Source: Mesostigma viride (lineage: Eukaryota > Streptophyta > Mesostigmatophyceae > Mesostigmatales > Mesostigmataceae). From it: 60,000 bases of DNA. Positions 10,701 through 21,811 of this stretch are shown here, piece by piece (position 1 is the stretch's first letter; every line of letters begins with the position of its first letter). The position numbers and the translations under genes were made by a program. Below the pieces are notes generated by a model. It did not search any database and was not told the origin of the DNA. It was given only the letters and a program-made list of their open reading frames with translations. The stretch is taken from contig RPFO01000084.1 of the NCBI GenBank assembly GCA_009746045.1, positions 950,176 to 1,010,175 of the forward strand, written 5' to 3'.

Positions 10701-12356
10701 CTCCCGGGTTGCTGGGAGGCCGGCTGGGACCCGCCCCCCCCTCATGTCCGGTCCCTTCTGGAGGGGGACGACCCCGAGTCGGGCTCCTGTGCCATCTGCC
10801 TTGAGCCCTTCCGGCCGGGGGATGGCTTGTGTCGCCTGCCCGCGTGCGGCCACACATTCCATCAAGCGTGCATCGCGCGCAGCTTGCTCCACTCCGTGCC
10901 GCGCTGCCCGTTGTGCCGGGCTGTTGTGCCGCCCCCTGGGACTGCGCTTCCTCTCGGCCCGCCCCCGGTCTCGCTGGGTCCCCTGCCGGGTCCCCACCGG
11001 GCCCCGGGGCCAGCTGCCTCCCCGACCCCTCGGCCGCCGCCCCCGGCCTCGTTGCCGGGGCCTGGGGTGGTCGCGGGCGCGCTGGCGAGTCCCCCTGGGA
11101 GGGGCGCCGGCGTTCTCGATCCCCCTCCGCTGGGGGTCTCCCCGGTGGGCACTGCCTCCTCCGTGGCCCCGGCGGGCATGCCGGGCGCTGGTCGGGTCGT
11201 GGTGCGCGCGCCTGCCGGCCCGGCTGGGGAGACGCCGCAGGCCCCACGTCCTGCCTTTGCTGGCGCCGCTCCCCGCCACTCAGCGCCCGCCGACGGCCTT
11301 CACCGGTGTGCCGTGCTGCTTCCCACGGGGTCCCCGTGTGCTGGTGTGTTCCACAACCGTAACCTCCTCTGCCAGCACCTTCGCGCTGTGCACCCCGATC
11401 TCGGCGCGGCGGATCTGCAGGCCATGAGCTGTTACCGGTGCCCGGAAGCTCACTGCCAGCGGGTGTACTCCATTCACGGGCGCGCTCAGCACGCGCGCGC
11501 CTGTGTTGCTCAACGGCCCCTCAACCGGCCAGCAGTCCCGGCCCCCTCCCCCCCTCCCGCCTCGGCTCCCACCGGCTCCCAGCCCCCGCCGCCCGACTAC
11601 TCGGCCAGTTGGCGTTGGCTTGACACGGTTCCCTGGGATGCATGCGCCATCAACCCGACGTCTACCCTGACCGACCTCCCCCACCGCGCGCGTAGCCTTT
11701 TCGCGCAATGTGCAATCGTTTCTCTCCGGCGCATGCACGCCGCTCCGGACGACCCGCTGGGCTTTAAACTGCACATGGTGACCCCCCGCCTGCTCCTCAC
11801 CCCTCTCGGGCGTGGTGTGCGCGGCCTCCAGGGTGCGGTTATTGCCCGTTGCCGACGCTTTCTGCAGGGGGACTGGGAGGGGCTGTTTGGCGTGCCGCCC
11901 CCGCGCACGGCCCGGCTGTCGGGGGAGGTCAACTTCGAGCGGGTGGCCGCCGACGTCATCCGCCTCGTCCGCGAGGGGCAGCTCAGCCGGGCCATGACCC
12001 GCTTGGAAATGGCCAAGCTGGCCCCCGCCAATGCGGCTACCCTGGCGGCCTTGGAGGCTCTTCACCCTGCGGAGCCCGGATTCCAGCTGCCCGTGCCGGA
12101 CCCCCTGCCGGCCCCCCTCCGGCTGGACCGCGACTGCTTCCTGGAGGTGATGCGTGCGGTCCCGCGGGCTTCCTCTACCGGGCCGTCGGGCTGGCGCTAC
12201 GAGCACTTGGAGGTCCTGGTGGGGCATGGGGGCGAGGACATTCTCTTTGACACCCTCATTGACCTGGCGGCTGGTCGCGTTCCTCCCGCTGCGCGCGAGT
12301 GGTTAGCGGGCGCTCGCCTCCTCGCTCTGCTCAAGGGTGTCTTGCCCCCCCCGAGG
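10701..12356 (+). CDS. RLE-LINE protein, N-terminal part: RING-H2, zinc fingers, RT start
   Basis: The frame is open from the element's first bases. At 10788-10925 it encodes CAIC...CRLPACGHTFHQAC...CPLC, that is C-x2-C-x15-C-x1-H-x2-H-x2-C-x11-C-x2-C, a full RING-H2 consensus (E3 ubiquitin ligase type). After a long Pro/Ala linker come a C2H2-like finger (HRCAV...CQHLRAVH, about 11302-11392) and a C2HC finger (YRCPEAHCQ...QHARAC, about 11433-11502). These are probably DNA-binding, as in R2 and NeSL N-termini. The start of the RT domain, with GPSGWRYEHL (about 12180-12210), follows. The frame is lost at a run of eight C residues (12345-12352). No ATG precedes the RING; the first in-frame ATG is beyond it. 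Confidence 0.75.
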
Positions 12357-14509
12357 GCAAGGTGCGCCCGATCGCCTGCGGTGAGGTGCTCCGCAAGCTC
12401 GTGGGCAAAGTGATCTGCCGCCAAAAGGCGCCCGAGCTCCGTGCCTTTTTCTGCCCGCCCCTCGCAGCGGGTGAGACCTCGGTGGCGGCCCAGCTGGGGG
12501 TGACGACTCCAGGCGGGGCGGATATCCTCATCCATTCGGTGCAGGCCTACCTCGAGGCCCACCCCACCCACGCTGTCGTCAAGGTCGACTGCCACAACGC
12601 GTTCAACAGTCTGTCCCGCGCCAGCATGTTTGCGGCCGTCATGGAGTCCTTCGAGGACTTGTACGCTTGGACAGCCGTGTGCTACGGCCAGCCCGGCCAA
12701 CTGGTTCACATCATGGAGGACGGCACTCGCGGCGGCCTGCTGTCGCGGTCGGGCACCCAGCAAGGGGACCCCCTGGGACCCCTGTACTTTGCCGCCCCCC
12801 TCCAGGGTTGCCTCCAAGCGGTCCATGCTGCCCACCCGGCGGTCGCTATTCAGGCCTACTTGGATGATATCTACCTTCTGGGCCCTGTGCCGGACACCAC
12901 CGCGGCTCTGCTGGCACTGCAGACCGCGGTGGCCGACATCAACCTCCAGTTGACCCTGGCCAAGTGCGCGGTGTACTCGCCCCAAGGTGATTGCTCCGGC
13001 TTTCCGCCCCAGCTCTTGGGCCGGGACGAGCGCCTCCATGGGTTGGATGTCCTCGGCGTTCCGGTTGGCGACCCCGCGTTTGTCATCGATGCTCTGCGGG
13101 CCGCCCTCGAGGCACGCACTGAGGTACTGCCCTTGATTGCGCGCCTTCATGATTCGCAGACCAAGGGTCTGCTTCTGTGGTTTTGCGCTCACCCTCGCGT
13201 CGTTCACTGGCTCCGGGGCGCTCTTCCGGCTCAGGTCCGGCTGGCCGCCGAGGGCCACGACGAACGCATCCAGTCGGCCTTGGCGCAGCTGGTCCCGGGC
13301 CCCGACCTCCCGCCACATGCTATTCGCATTGCCTCCCTGCCTGCACGGATGGGTGGCTGCGGTCTGACTCGTGCCGCCCGGCTGGCCCCAGCAGCATTTT
13401 TGGGCTCCGTCGCTCAGTCGTGGGCGGAAAGCTGCCGGCTCCTGCCCCTTTTGGCAACGGCAGCGCCTGACCTCCTGGACCCCAGCAGCCCTTTGCCCTT
13501 CGTCACCGCCATCCAGGAGGCCTATGCTGAGATCCAGCAGGCCTGTTCTCCCGTCCGTGCCGCTCAGGCGGTACAGCGCCACCTCCCTCGCGGCACTCCC
13601 TCGGTCGCCTCCGTTCAATCTCCCGCCGCATTCCCTGCTCGCGTCATCGATAAACACCAGAAAACCTACGCGGGTATTCTGCACACGGCTGATTGGATTG
13701 CTCTTTTCGCGGACCTCAACGCCCAGGGACGTGCGTGGCTGTTCTCGCTTTCCTTGCGGAGTGTGGGCTCGGCGTACCTTCGTGCTCTTCCCATGGCCCC
13801 CCCATTCGCCTTGGCTCCCAGCCACTACTCGGTGGCGCTCCGGCACCAGCTATTTGCCCCGCAGCCTCTTGTTCCGGCCGGGCGGCCTTGTGGTAGCTGT
13901 GGGCAGCCGCTGGATCCCACGGGGACTCACTACCTTGCCTGCATGGGGGGCCAACAGAATCAGAATTGGTATTTGTATTTGCACACTGTCCTCCTGACGG
14001 TGGTGCTCGCCATGATTCGGTCGGTTTTCCCCCACGCGAACATCCGGTCCGAGGATGCGGATGGCGCTGCCTTCTATTCCCCCAACCACCGGCCTGACAT
14101 CGTGGTGCTGGACTTTGAGGGGGGTGGCCGGCATCTGCTTATTGACGTTTCGGTGGCGCGGCCCTTGGCTCTTAGCCACGTGGCTGGGGCCTCCCTCACG
14201 GCAGGTTACACGGCGGACCGGGCGGAGCGGGCCAAGCTCCTGGCCTACGGCGACGTCGGGCACCATCGTGTGGTGCCCTTTGTCCTGGAGGAGTTTGGGG
14301 CCATGGGGCCCCTGACCTCCGCCTTCTTCAAGGAGTGTTGCCGGCTCCGGGAGGACCGGCTGGACCTGGAGGGCCAGCGGGCCCCATGGTCGGCGCGGAC
14401 CTGGACGTCATATTGGCGTCAGCGCTTGTCGGTGGCGCTGACTCGGGCCATGGCTGACATCATGCTCCGCCGTACGCGGGCTGATTTTGCGGTGCAGCAG
14501 GGCTATTAG
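12345..14509 (+). CDS. RLE-LINE protein, C-terminal part: reverse transcriptase and restriction-like endonuclease
   Basis: It continues the same protein in the -1 frame after the C run. RT motifs: KVRPIACGEVLRKL; VVKVDCHNAFNSLSR (motif A); SGTQQGDPLGPLYFA (motif B); YLDD at 12857-12868 (motif C). The thumb and connector follow. Then comes a zinc knuckle CGSCGQPLDPTGTHYLAC (C-x2-C-x9-H-x3-C, from 13889), and the endonuclease signature RPDIVV...HLLIDVSV at about 14092-14157. The order RT, CCHC knuckle, RLE identifies the early-branching R2/CRE/NeSL group, which nicks DNA at chosen sites and primes reverse transcription there. The stop codon at 14507-14509 is followed by the short 3'UTR. All catalytic residues that can be checked are present. 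Confidence 0.8.
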
Positions 14510-15139
14510 GTTCCTCCCGTTAGGCGTTTCCATTGGTCTTATCGTAGTATAGAGCTTTGACATGGCTCTGTACATAGGTTTATAGCTGGGCGTTTGCTTT
14601 GGTTTGAGTGATTTCACTCTGCTGTAAGTAATTATATTTTTAATATATATATGTAACACATAGCCCTGAGAAAGGGGCATCTATGGGTTTGTAATACAAT
14701 CAGGGCGACAACCTGCAGGTGTAGGATGCCACAACTATCACCTGCTCTGGGTGCACAAGGTGCACCTGCACCGCCATGATGGTTCATGCCTCCTAAACAA
14801 GCACAAGCACACAGGGCGGCTTGAGGAGAGGGCCTAGAAGGCCTGCATGACATATGGGGTGGTGGAAGGTATGTGGCTAGGCTGTAGCTGGTGTACACAT
14901 GGCATCTCAGCAGAGAGTAACTCCCTGCATAGGCATAGTAGCATGGCTAAATTCTGACTGCATCATCCATGGGAGGTCCCATTGTAGGCATGGCGTAGCT
15001 AAATACTGAAGGCATCATCCATGGGGGCCATTATGGGCGCACATGCGCGTGGGCCACATGCTAGGCTAAGCCGGCCTGACTAATCTACACTACTGGTATA
15101 TGTTCCCTAGTCTGAGGTGGCAGCCTGGAGGTGCCTGCC

Positions 15140-16540
15140 AGGGCTTGTGGTCAACGTGGATGACCGCCCCCCTCCAGTATACCGGCTTCCCCCCTGCGCG
15201 CTGCCGGAGCTGAAGGTAGGTCGGCCATAGCTCGCGTCGCCGCTGTTGCTGGGCCAGGGTCAAGTCGTCGTCCAGCGTGAAGCGAGTCTCCGAGAGCTTC
15301 TTGTGGAAAATAACGCCAGCTTGTCCGCCGTGTACTTATTAAAGGTGAGGAGCACGGGTGCCGGGCCAGCCTTACCCCGCGCGCGGGGGAGGCGGACAGC
15401 CGACATCTGCAGCTCACCAGTGAGTTGCATGGGGGCAAGAATGTCGTGCCGTGAGAAGGGCTAGTCGGGGTCTCACCTGCCGGCTGGTCGAAGTGCTTGG
15501 CGATGACATTGTGGCTGCGCTTGTCGAGCTCGGCCTCCTCGCGAAGGTCGAGGGCTTGTTGCATGCTTGAGTTGTGCCGCGATGGTGGAGGTGGTGGAGG
15601 TGGTATGATGCTTAAGCAAGTCCGCCCAGGTCGGTGGAGGGAACATCACTGGCCGGGCCAGCAGGTGCCGGCTGGGCAGCGATGTCCTTCACCGCCTGGG
15701 CGGTGAGGCCGGCGGTGTCATGCAAGCACTCAAGGGTGGTGGCGGTGGCGTGAAGGCGCTGGTCGAGATCGAGGAGCTGGGCTGTGACTGATGTCGGCAG
15801 TGGAGGCGGAAATGGCAGTGGAGGTGGAGGCGGCGCCGGGTGGTGGAAAGGTGATCGAGGAAACTTGTTCAGTAGCCAGCATGCCGCCCATTGCTGCCAC
15901 ATCGGCGGCAAGGGGGGTCACGTGCTGCTGAAAGGCTTCCGTAAGGATGGAACGAAGTGTGCGGGGCGGAGATCAGATGGTCGAGCCCAGATCTCGCCAT
16001 CGGAGCGCATGTCAGAGAAGGGAGTTGAGATCGAATGGTATGCTGGTCCGAGTTCGGGGCGGGTGTACCCGGGCAGCAGGCTGAGGTTGCGCCAGCAGCG
16101 GCCGTCCGGGAGGAGCTCGGAGGCGATTGTTGTCGTGGAGATGGAGGCACAGGTCGATCGTAAAGCGAAGCGTAGTCCCCGAAGAAGATGCATGTCATAG
16201 CATCGGTCGGAGGCATGTTGGCCCAGTCGTAATCATCGACCATGAAAGGCCGGGGCCGAAAGCGCGGTTCTGAGGGGCGTGAAGACCCTCCTGTTTTGTT
16301 GGCTGAGCGGGTGCGTTTGGGGTCAGGCGATGCAGATGGCGAGGCATTAAGCCCGGGGGGGTGCGGGGCGACCACCAGTGCGCGACTAGTGTCACCGCTG
16401 CCTGCCGGACCTGAGGGCGAGGCTGCAGCCTGGGCTGCAGACGTAATAATTTTCATGGCCGAGCGCATCCGCCAAACTGCGTTGCGTCGAGGAGCATTTG
16501 CTCGTCATATATTGCGCAATAGATTCGGAAAATTATATCA
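15140..16540 (-). pseudogene. L1-ORF1p-like gene, decayed (copy C)
   Basis: The start region reads MTSKCSSTQRSLADALGHEN in reverse from about 16536. Indels then break the frame repeatedly. Open pieces at 15869-16468 and 15151-15564 hold the family's N-terminal and RNA-binding parts. It is not functional. Confidence 0.65.
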
Positions 16541-16551
16541 GCATGTGCGTC

Positions 16552-16632
16552 TTAGAAAGACGAAGCGATAGTGATATTCACGGCTAAATTCGGTGCACAA
16601 ACCTGAAAGTTATGAGCGCCGCCGTCAGCCAT
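16552..16632 (-). CDS. 26-codon upstream ORF of half-LINE copy C
   Basis: Intact: ATG at 16632, MADGGAHNFQV at the start and NITIASSF at the end, stop TAA. The same ORF is kept in copy D (17956-18036) with a few substitutions. It lies just ahead of ORF1. Confidence 0.4.
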   Translation of the reverse strand: MADGGAHNFQVCAPNLAVNITIASSF

Positions 16633-16654
16633 GGCTACCTCGTGGCTCGTGGCT

Positions 16655-17204
16655 CGTAACCCCCGATCTGCTGAGATGCCACGCTCTAGCTCTTGTATAT
16701 GTAGCCATGATGATCTTCCACCCCCATATGACAGGCTCCCCTTACTAAGGTGGGTGTTGCTTGAGACTCTGCATGGGGGTGCAGGTGCCCTTGGTGCACC
16801 TAAAGCAAATGTCGTTTACATTCCCACCCTTGCAGGAAGTAGCTTAGAATGTATTATAGGCCATATGCCCCTCCCTTGTCTGGGCTATGTGCTACATATA
16901 CCGGCTCCCAACGGAGTTATGTTCCAAAGCAATACTCCCTGATCTGCTGAGATGCCACGCTCTAGCTCTTGTATATGTAGCCATGATGATCTTCCACCCC
17001 CATATGACAGGCTCCCCTTCGGTGGGTGTTGCTTGAGACTCTGCATGGGGGTGCAGGTGCCCTTGGTGCACCTAAAGCAAATGTCGTTTACATTCCCACC
17101 CTTGCAGGAAGTAGCTTAAAATGTATTATAGGCCATATGCCCCTCCCTTGTCTGGGCTATGTGCTACATATACCGGCTCCCAACGGAGCCGGATATGTTC
17201 CAAA
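16655..17204 (+). repeat. Two tandem half-LINE 3'-tail copies
   Basis: Two ~265-bp units, at about 16665-16940 and 16941-17204, both start gatctgctgagatgccacg. They end at the ctcccaacggag hairpin (about 16907 and 17178). They lack ORF1. Their near identity suggests tandem duplication. Confidence 0.7.
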
Positions 17205-17452
17205 TTAATGGTACGCAAGGACAGATGGCAGCTAGTGATGAAGGAGACCACCCCCAAGTCTGTGGGGGCTCCGCGTGTGACCGCATATGGCATTCATAGC
17301 GATTCGGGCCGTGACCAGTGCCCACAACCCTGTAACTAGGACCTAGATAGCTTACACCATCCATTCCATCCCATGTTCCCCTCCCACTGAGGACTCATGC
17401 CCACATGACCCAGTCACGTGTAGACCTATTAATCAATTAATTAATTGTTTAA
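17205..17452 (+). mobile_element. LINE-Y 3' end fragment
   Basis: It starts at atggtacgcaaggacagatgg, carries the MVRKDRWQLVMKETTPKSVG coding tail and ends with a degenerate CACGTG hairpin and an ATTA tail at 17430-17452. Confidence 0.6.
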
Positions 17453-17648
17453 TTAATAACATGAATCAGCATCTGGTAGGTCTTAGTAGCTAAAAAAAAC
17501 TGCGAATCACGCCCGGCTTTCCGGAGAGCTTGAGCATGTTCATGATTTTTTTGGTCAGTGTGTGCTATACACGTTCTACAAAAAGCTTTCAACGCGATAT
17601 ATAAAAAACAAACACGAGTTATACTAGCTGTGGACATATATGTGTTTG

Positions 17649-17828
17649 CTCCGCCGTACGCGGGCTGATTTTGCGGTGCAGCAGGGCTATTAGGTTCCTC
17701 CCGTTAGGCGTTTCCATTGGTCTTATCGTAGTATAGAGCTTTGACATGGCTCTGTATATAGGTTTATAGCTGGGCGTTTGCTTTGGTTTGAGTGATTTCA
17801 CTCTGCTGTAAGTAATTATATTTTTAAT
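17649..17828 (+). mobile_element. Short 5'-truncated RLE LINE copy
   Basis: Only the last ~180 bp of the element are present (tail of the ORF and 3'UTR). A perfect 13-bp duplication, atatatgtgtttg, lies at 17636-17648 and 17829-17841. Confidence 0.85.
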
Positions 17829-17929
17829 ATATATGTGTTTGTCTCACTGCGCTGTGCTGGTTGTCTCCTCGGATATATGTGTTTGTCTCACTTAATTAAT
17901 GTGCATATCCAGCCACGAACCTAGAACAT

Positions 17930-18909
17930 CCCGAGCCACGAGCCACGAGGTAGCCATGGCTGACGGCGGAGCTAATAACTTTCACGTTTGGGTACCAAAT
18001 TCGGCTGTGAATATCACAATCGCTTCGTCTTTCTAAGACGCACAGGCTGATATAACTTTCCGAAGCTAGATTACGCAATATATGACGAGCAAACGCTCCT
18101 CTACGCAACGCAGCCTGGCGGCTGTTGTGCTAAGCCCTGACAATACGTGTGCAGCTCGATCCGGCTGCAGCTTCGCCCCCAGGTCCGGCAGGCCGGCAGC
18201 AGTGACACTAGTCGCGCACTGGTGGTCGCCCAGATCCCTCCCGGCGGGCTTAATGCCCTCGCTCTCTGCCTCGCCTGAGCCCATGCGCAGCCGCCCAGCC
18301 GAACCTAGCTGGTCCGTGAGCGCGACTTTGGTTATCGACAGGTCATTTTCCACCTTGGACGTCGACAGACCGGGTGCACTATTTCGACATGCCACCCATC
18401 AAGATACTGGAGCTCGTGTTTTATGGGTCGTACGCCTCCCTCCTTGACCTGTGCCAGCGCCTCAAAGCCCTTCATCACCTCCGCAATGGACCTGACGGCC
18501 GGTTTTCTCACCGCGGACCTGACCACCTGCCTGGCTGGTCCCGACCGCGCCCGTCAGCTTTCCGCCCTCTTTACCATCCTTCAGCGCTCTGCCGAAGACT
18601 CTCTGGGTCCCCTCCCCCTTTCAAGACCGAATCCACCTTCCTCCTCCACCTTCAAGAACTGGCCATCTCACAGCACGTGACGCCCCTACTAGCTGCAGAT
18701 GTGGCAGCTGTGGGCCGCACGCTGGCTGCCATGAGCTCCCCGCCATCCCCACCGGCCACCGCCACCGGCCTCATCGCCTCCACCCCCCCTGCCCCCCCAA
18801 CCGCCGCCTCCACCGACTCCGTCACCGCCCAGCTCCGTGACATCGACAAGCGCCTCAAGGACAACGCCATCGCCATCGGATGCCTGCAAAACATCCCACT
18901 GGGCATCAG
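17930..18909 (+). mobile_element. Half-LINE copy D, 5' part
   Basis: It has the conserved 5' end at about 17930 and an intact 26-codon uORF (17956-18036). ORF1 is decayed, from ATG 18082 (MTSKRSSTQRSLAA). The copy is cut at 18909 by a TIR element and resumes at 21812 (caccgcccaggcggtgaag). The frame is broken near 18130, 18200 and 18370. Confidence 0.7.
17956..18036 (+). CDS. 26-codon upstream ORF of half-LINE copy D
   Basis: ATG 17956 to TAA 18036; begins MADGGANNFHVW and ends NITIASSF. Same length and ends as in copy C. Confidence 0.4.
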   Translation: MADGGANNFHVWVPNSAVNITIASSF

Positions 18910-19034
18910 GAGTTGGTGGCCGTAAGTTTGCTCAGTTGGACAAGGATTCTAAGTGAGCAAACTTTCGGCGCGCAACGCGCGGCTTGTTCAGGAAGTACGG
19001 CAAATCGAAAAATGCCTAGGCACTTTTGGATTCG

Positions 19035-19124
19035 ACTAGGCATTTTTTTTCCAGGACTAGATCTGACAGAAAAATGCCTAGGCATTTTTCTGTCAGATCT
19101 AGTCCTGAAAAAAAAATGCCTAGG
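19035..19124. repeat. Large palindrome (56-bp perfect core)
   Basis: 19052-19107 is a perfect 56-bp palindrome centred on CCTAGG. The outer arms (tagged by aggcatttttttt and aaaaaaaaatgcct) extend it to about 90 bp with a small mismatch. The unit AAAAATGCCTAGGCATTTTT recurs around it. It could form a cruciform, or an RNA hairpin if transcribed. Confidence 0.9.
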
Positions 19125-19294
19125 CATTTTTTTGTCATATCTAGTCGGTCGCAACTACCGTAGTAGCGAGGCATTTTATGCGTGCTCGACTGCTCGGCAT
19201 TTTGGGTTTAACGGACTGCACTGCACTTCGAATTTGAATGAAAGCAACGTTGAACACGTTTTAAGGTGAGCTCGGTGGGTGAGAACAAGCGGAA

Positions 19295-19504
19295 ATGGCT
19301 GCCACAATGGGCACCGAAACCATGCAATTATGCGGGGGTGGTTGCAAAAACATGGTTGGCCCAGTCCACAAGTGCACGTGCGGCAAGTGGATGCATGTTT
19401 TTTGTGGCGTCGGCGTGGGAGAAGAGGGGTTTGGACAGACAATTCTGTGCAAGGAATGCTGCGGCGATACGAAGGTCGCCAGTCCTGAAAGTCGCTCCGG
19501 ATGA
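19295..19504 (+). CDS. Putative exon: PHD-like zinc finger protein in TIR element
   Basis: Starts ATG 19295 (MAATMGTETMQLCGGGC). The Cys/His spacing is C-x3-C-x9-C-x1-C-x4-H-x2-C-x14-C-x2-C, close to a Cys4-His-Cys3 PHD finger. In spliced form it could continue into the acidic open frame at about 19530-19691, which ends at a CAG|GTACAG donor. The 70-codon ORF alone ends at TGA 19502. PHD fingers read histone tails; a role in the transposon is unknown. The gene model is my inference. Confidence 0.4.
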   Translation: MAATMGTETMQLCGGGCKNMVGPVHKCTCGKWMHVFCGVGVGEEGFGQTILCKECCGDTKVASPESRSG

Positions 19505-19519
19505 CCCGGGCAGTCAGCT

Positions 19520-19691
19520 TGATATAGCGCGAAAGGAATCGACAAGAGGGACAAAGAAGCCCACTCTGATGGGGAAGAAGATGCTGAGGAGGCTGAGGAT
19601 AGGGCCCTTCTAGCTGGGGAGGAGGCCAGATTGGAAGGAACTGACCTTGACGAACTGGACCGTGCCCTTTTATGTGGGCGAAAGGAGGCCA
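19520..19691 (+). CDS. Putative acidic exon in TIR element
   Basis: Open frame reading KRDKEAHSDGEEDAEEAED, then LEGTDLDELDRALLCGRKEA, ending GAGCAG|GTACAG, a plausible donor. An acceptor-like TTGTTACAG ends at about 19911. There the open frame 19912-20218 begins, rich in Asp, Gly and His. The link between these exons is inferred from splice signals and open frame only. Confidence 0.35.
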
Positions 19692-19911
19692 TGACAAGTG
19701 AGCAGGTACAGGGCGAAGTATTTTTGAAATCATGACAGGCTGCCTGCTGCGGACTTTCGTTTTGCGGTATATAGCGGTCATGCATTCGCGGGAACTCGCA
19801 GGTTTCGAAATGTTTCTTTGTCGCTGCATGTTTATATGTGCATGACGTATGTGCATTCATGCATTATGTGCAACATTCATTGGTGCTGCCGGAACGCGTT
19901 ACTTGTTACAG

Positions 19912-20218
19912 GGATGTGCCGGATTTGAACAAGGCGACAGAGATGCCGACACCAAGGTCGATGGTAGCGGCGATCACGTTGATGGTCAAACCGATGCCGA
20001 TGCCAGTGACGATGGCCGTGCCCACGGCGATGCCAAGGGCGATGAACATGGCCATCAACATGCCCATGCATGGCAGTGGCATGGCCAGGAAGTGGCTGCG
20101 GGTGATACACTGCTGCGTTCAGCTGACATCAGCCGGGATTGTTCTGGGACAGCACCTACTGTACCATCGAGCGCGGCTCCATCTTTGCAAGTGCACGACC
20201 CCAAGCGACATACGTAGT
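19912..20218 (+). CDS. Putative Asp/His-rich exon in TIR element
   Basis: Follows TTGTTACAG. It encodes CAGFEQGDRDADTKVDG, then HGHQHAHAWQWHGQ, and stops at TAG 20216-20218. Another open frame overlaps, so the frame is not certain. The composition suggests a low-complexity metal-binding tail, with no domain recognised. Confidence 0.25.
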
Positions 20219-20259
20219 CGTTTCAGTGGTTGAAGGTGCAGGCTTCTTGATGGCCAAAA

Positions 20260-21513
<1,254 letters not shown>

Positions 21514-21646
21514 ATTATTACTTGTTTCACTGAAATTATTCCAAGGAGTTGTTACAACTGGCATGGCATTTGTTTACAATCAACGGCTGCCTCCCAAGCT
21601 CAGGCAGCCAGGAATTCAGGCTTTTGTACTAGACCAGCGGGAATAA

Positions 21647-21669
21647 GGGGGGGGGGGGGGGGGGGGGGC
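21647..21669 (+). repeat. Poly-G run
   Basis: About 21 consecutive G residues, broken by one C, then GGGG. It is a potential G-quadruplex site and a place where assembly length is unreliable. Confidence 0.85.
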
Positions 21670-21811
21670 GGGGTTTGACGGAATAATTGAATGGGCTAGG
21701 CCAAAAGGCTAATTGTATGCAGTTATTTCGTTGATTTTACGTTACTTTGTGAGTTTGGCACCCAAGTGAGCAAACTCTTGGCCAACTGAGCAAACTCTCG
21801 GCCACCAACTC

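Larger units (their letters stand above)
10700..14642 (+). mobile_element. Full or near-full-length RING-finger non-LTR retrotransposon with restriction-like endonuclease
   Basis: A 17-bp target duplication, atatatatatgtaacac, lies at 10683-10699 and 14643-14659. This places the ends at 10700 and about 14642. The element is 3.94 kb and holds one long coding region (RING-H2, two zinc fingers, RT, CCHC knuckle, RLE), a short ~130-bp 3'UTR and an AT-rich 3' end. It inserted into the 3' end of half-LINE copy C (gtgttacatatatat). There is no ATG before the RING, so either a non-ATG start is used or a few 5' bases are missing. Confidence 0.85.
14643..16650 (-). mobile_element. Half-LINE copy C (main part)
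   Basis: Reverse orientation: 5' end at about 16650 (acgagccacgaggtagcc), uORF 16552-16632, decayed ORF1 (16540 to about 15140), then the 3'UTR down to 14660. There it is interrupted by the RLE LINE; its last bases lie at 10326-10376. The 3'UTR contains two repeats of the catccatggg block seen also at 5497-5560. Confidence 0.7.

Noticed and set aside
10700-10787. HDV-like ribozyme at the 5' end of the RLE LINE
   Set aside because: R2-type elements often have one, and gccggctgggaccc is suggestive, but I could not fold a double pseudoknot in the 88 bp before the RING.
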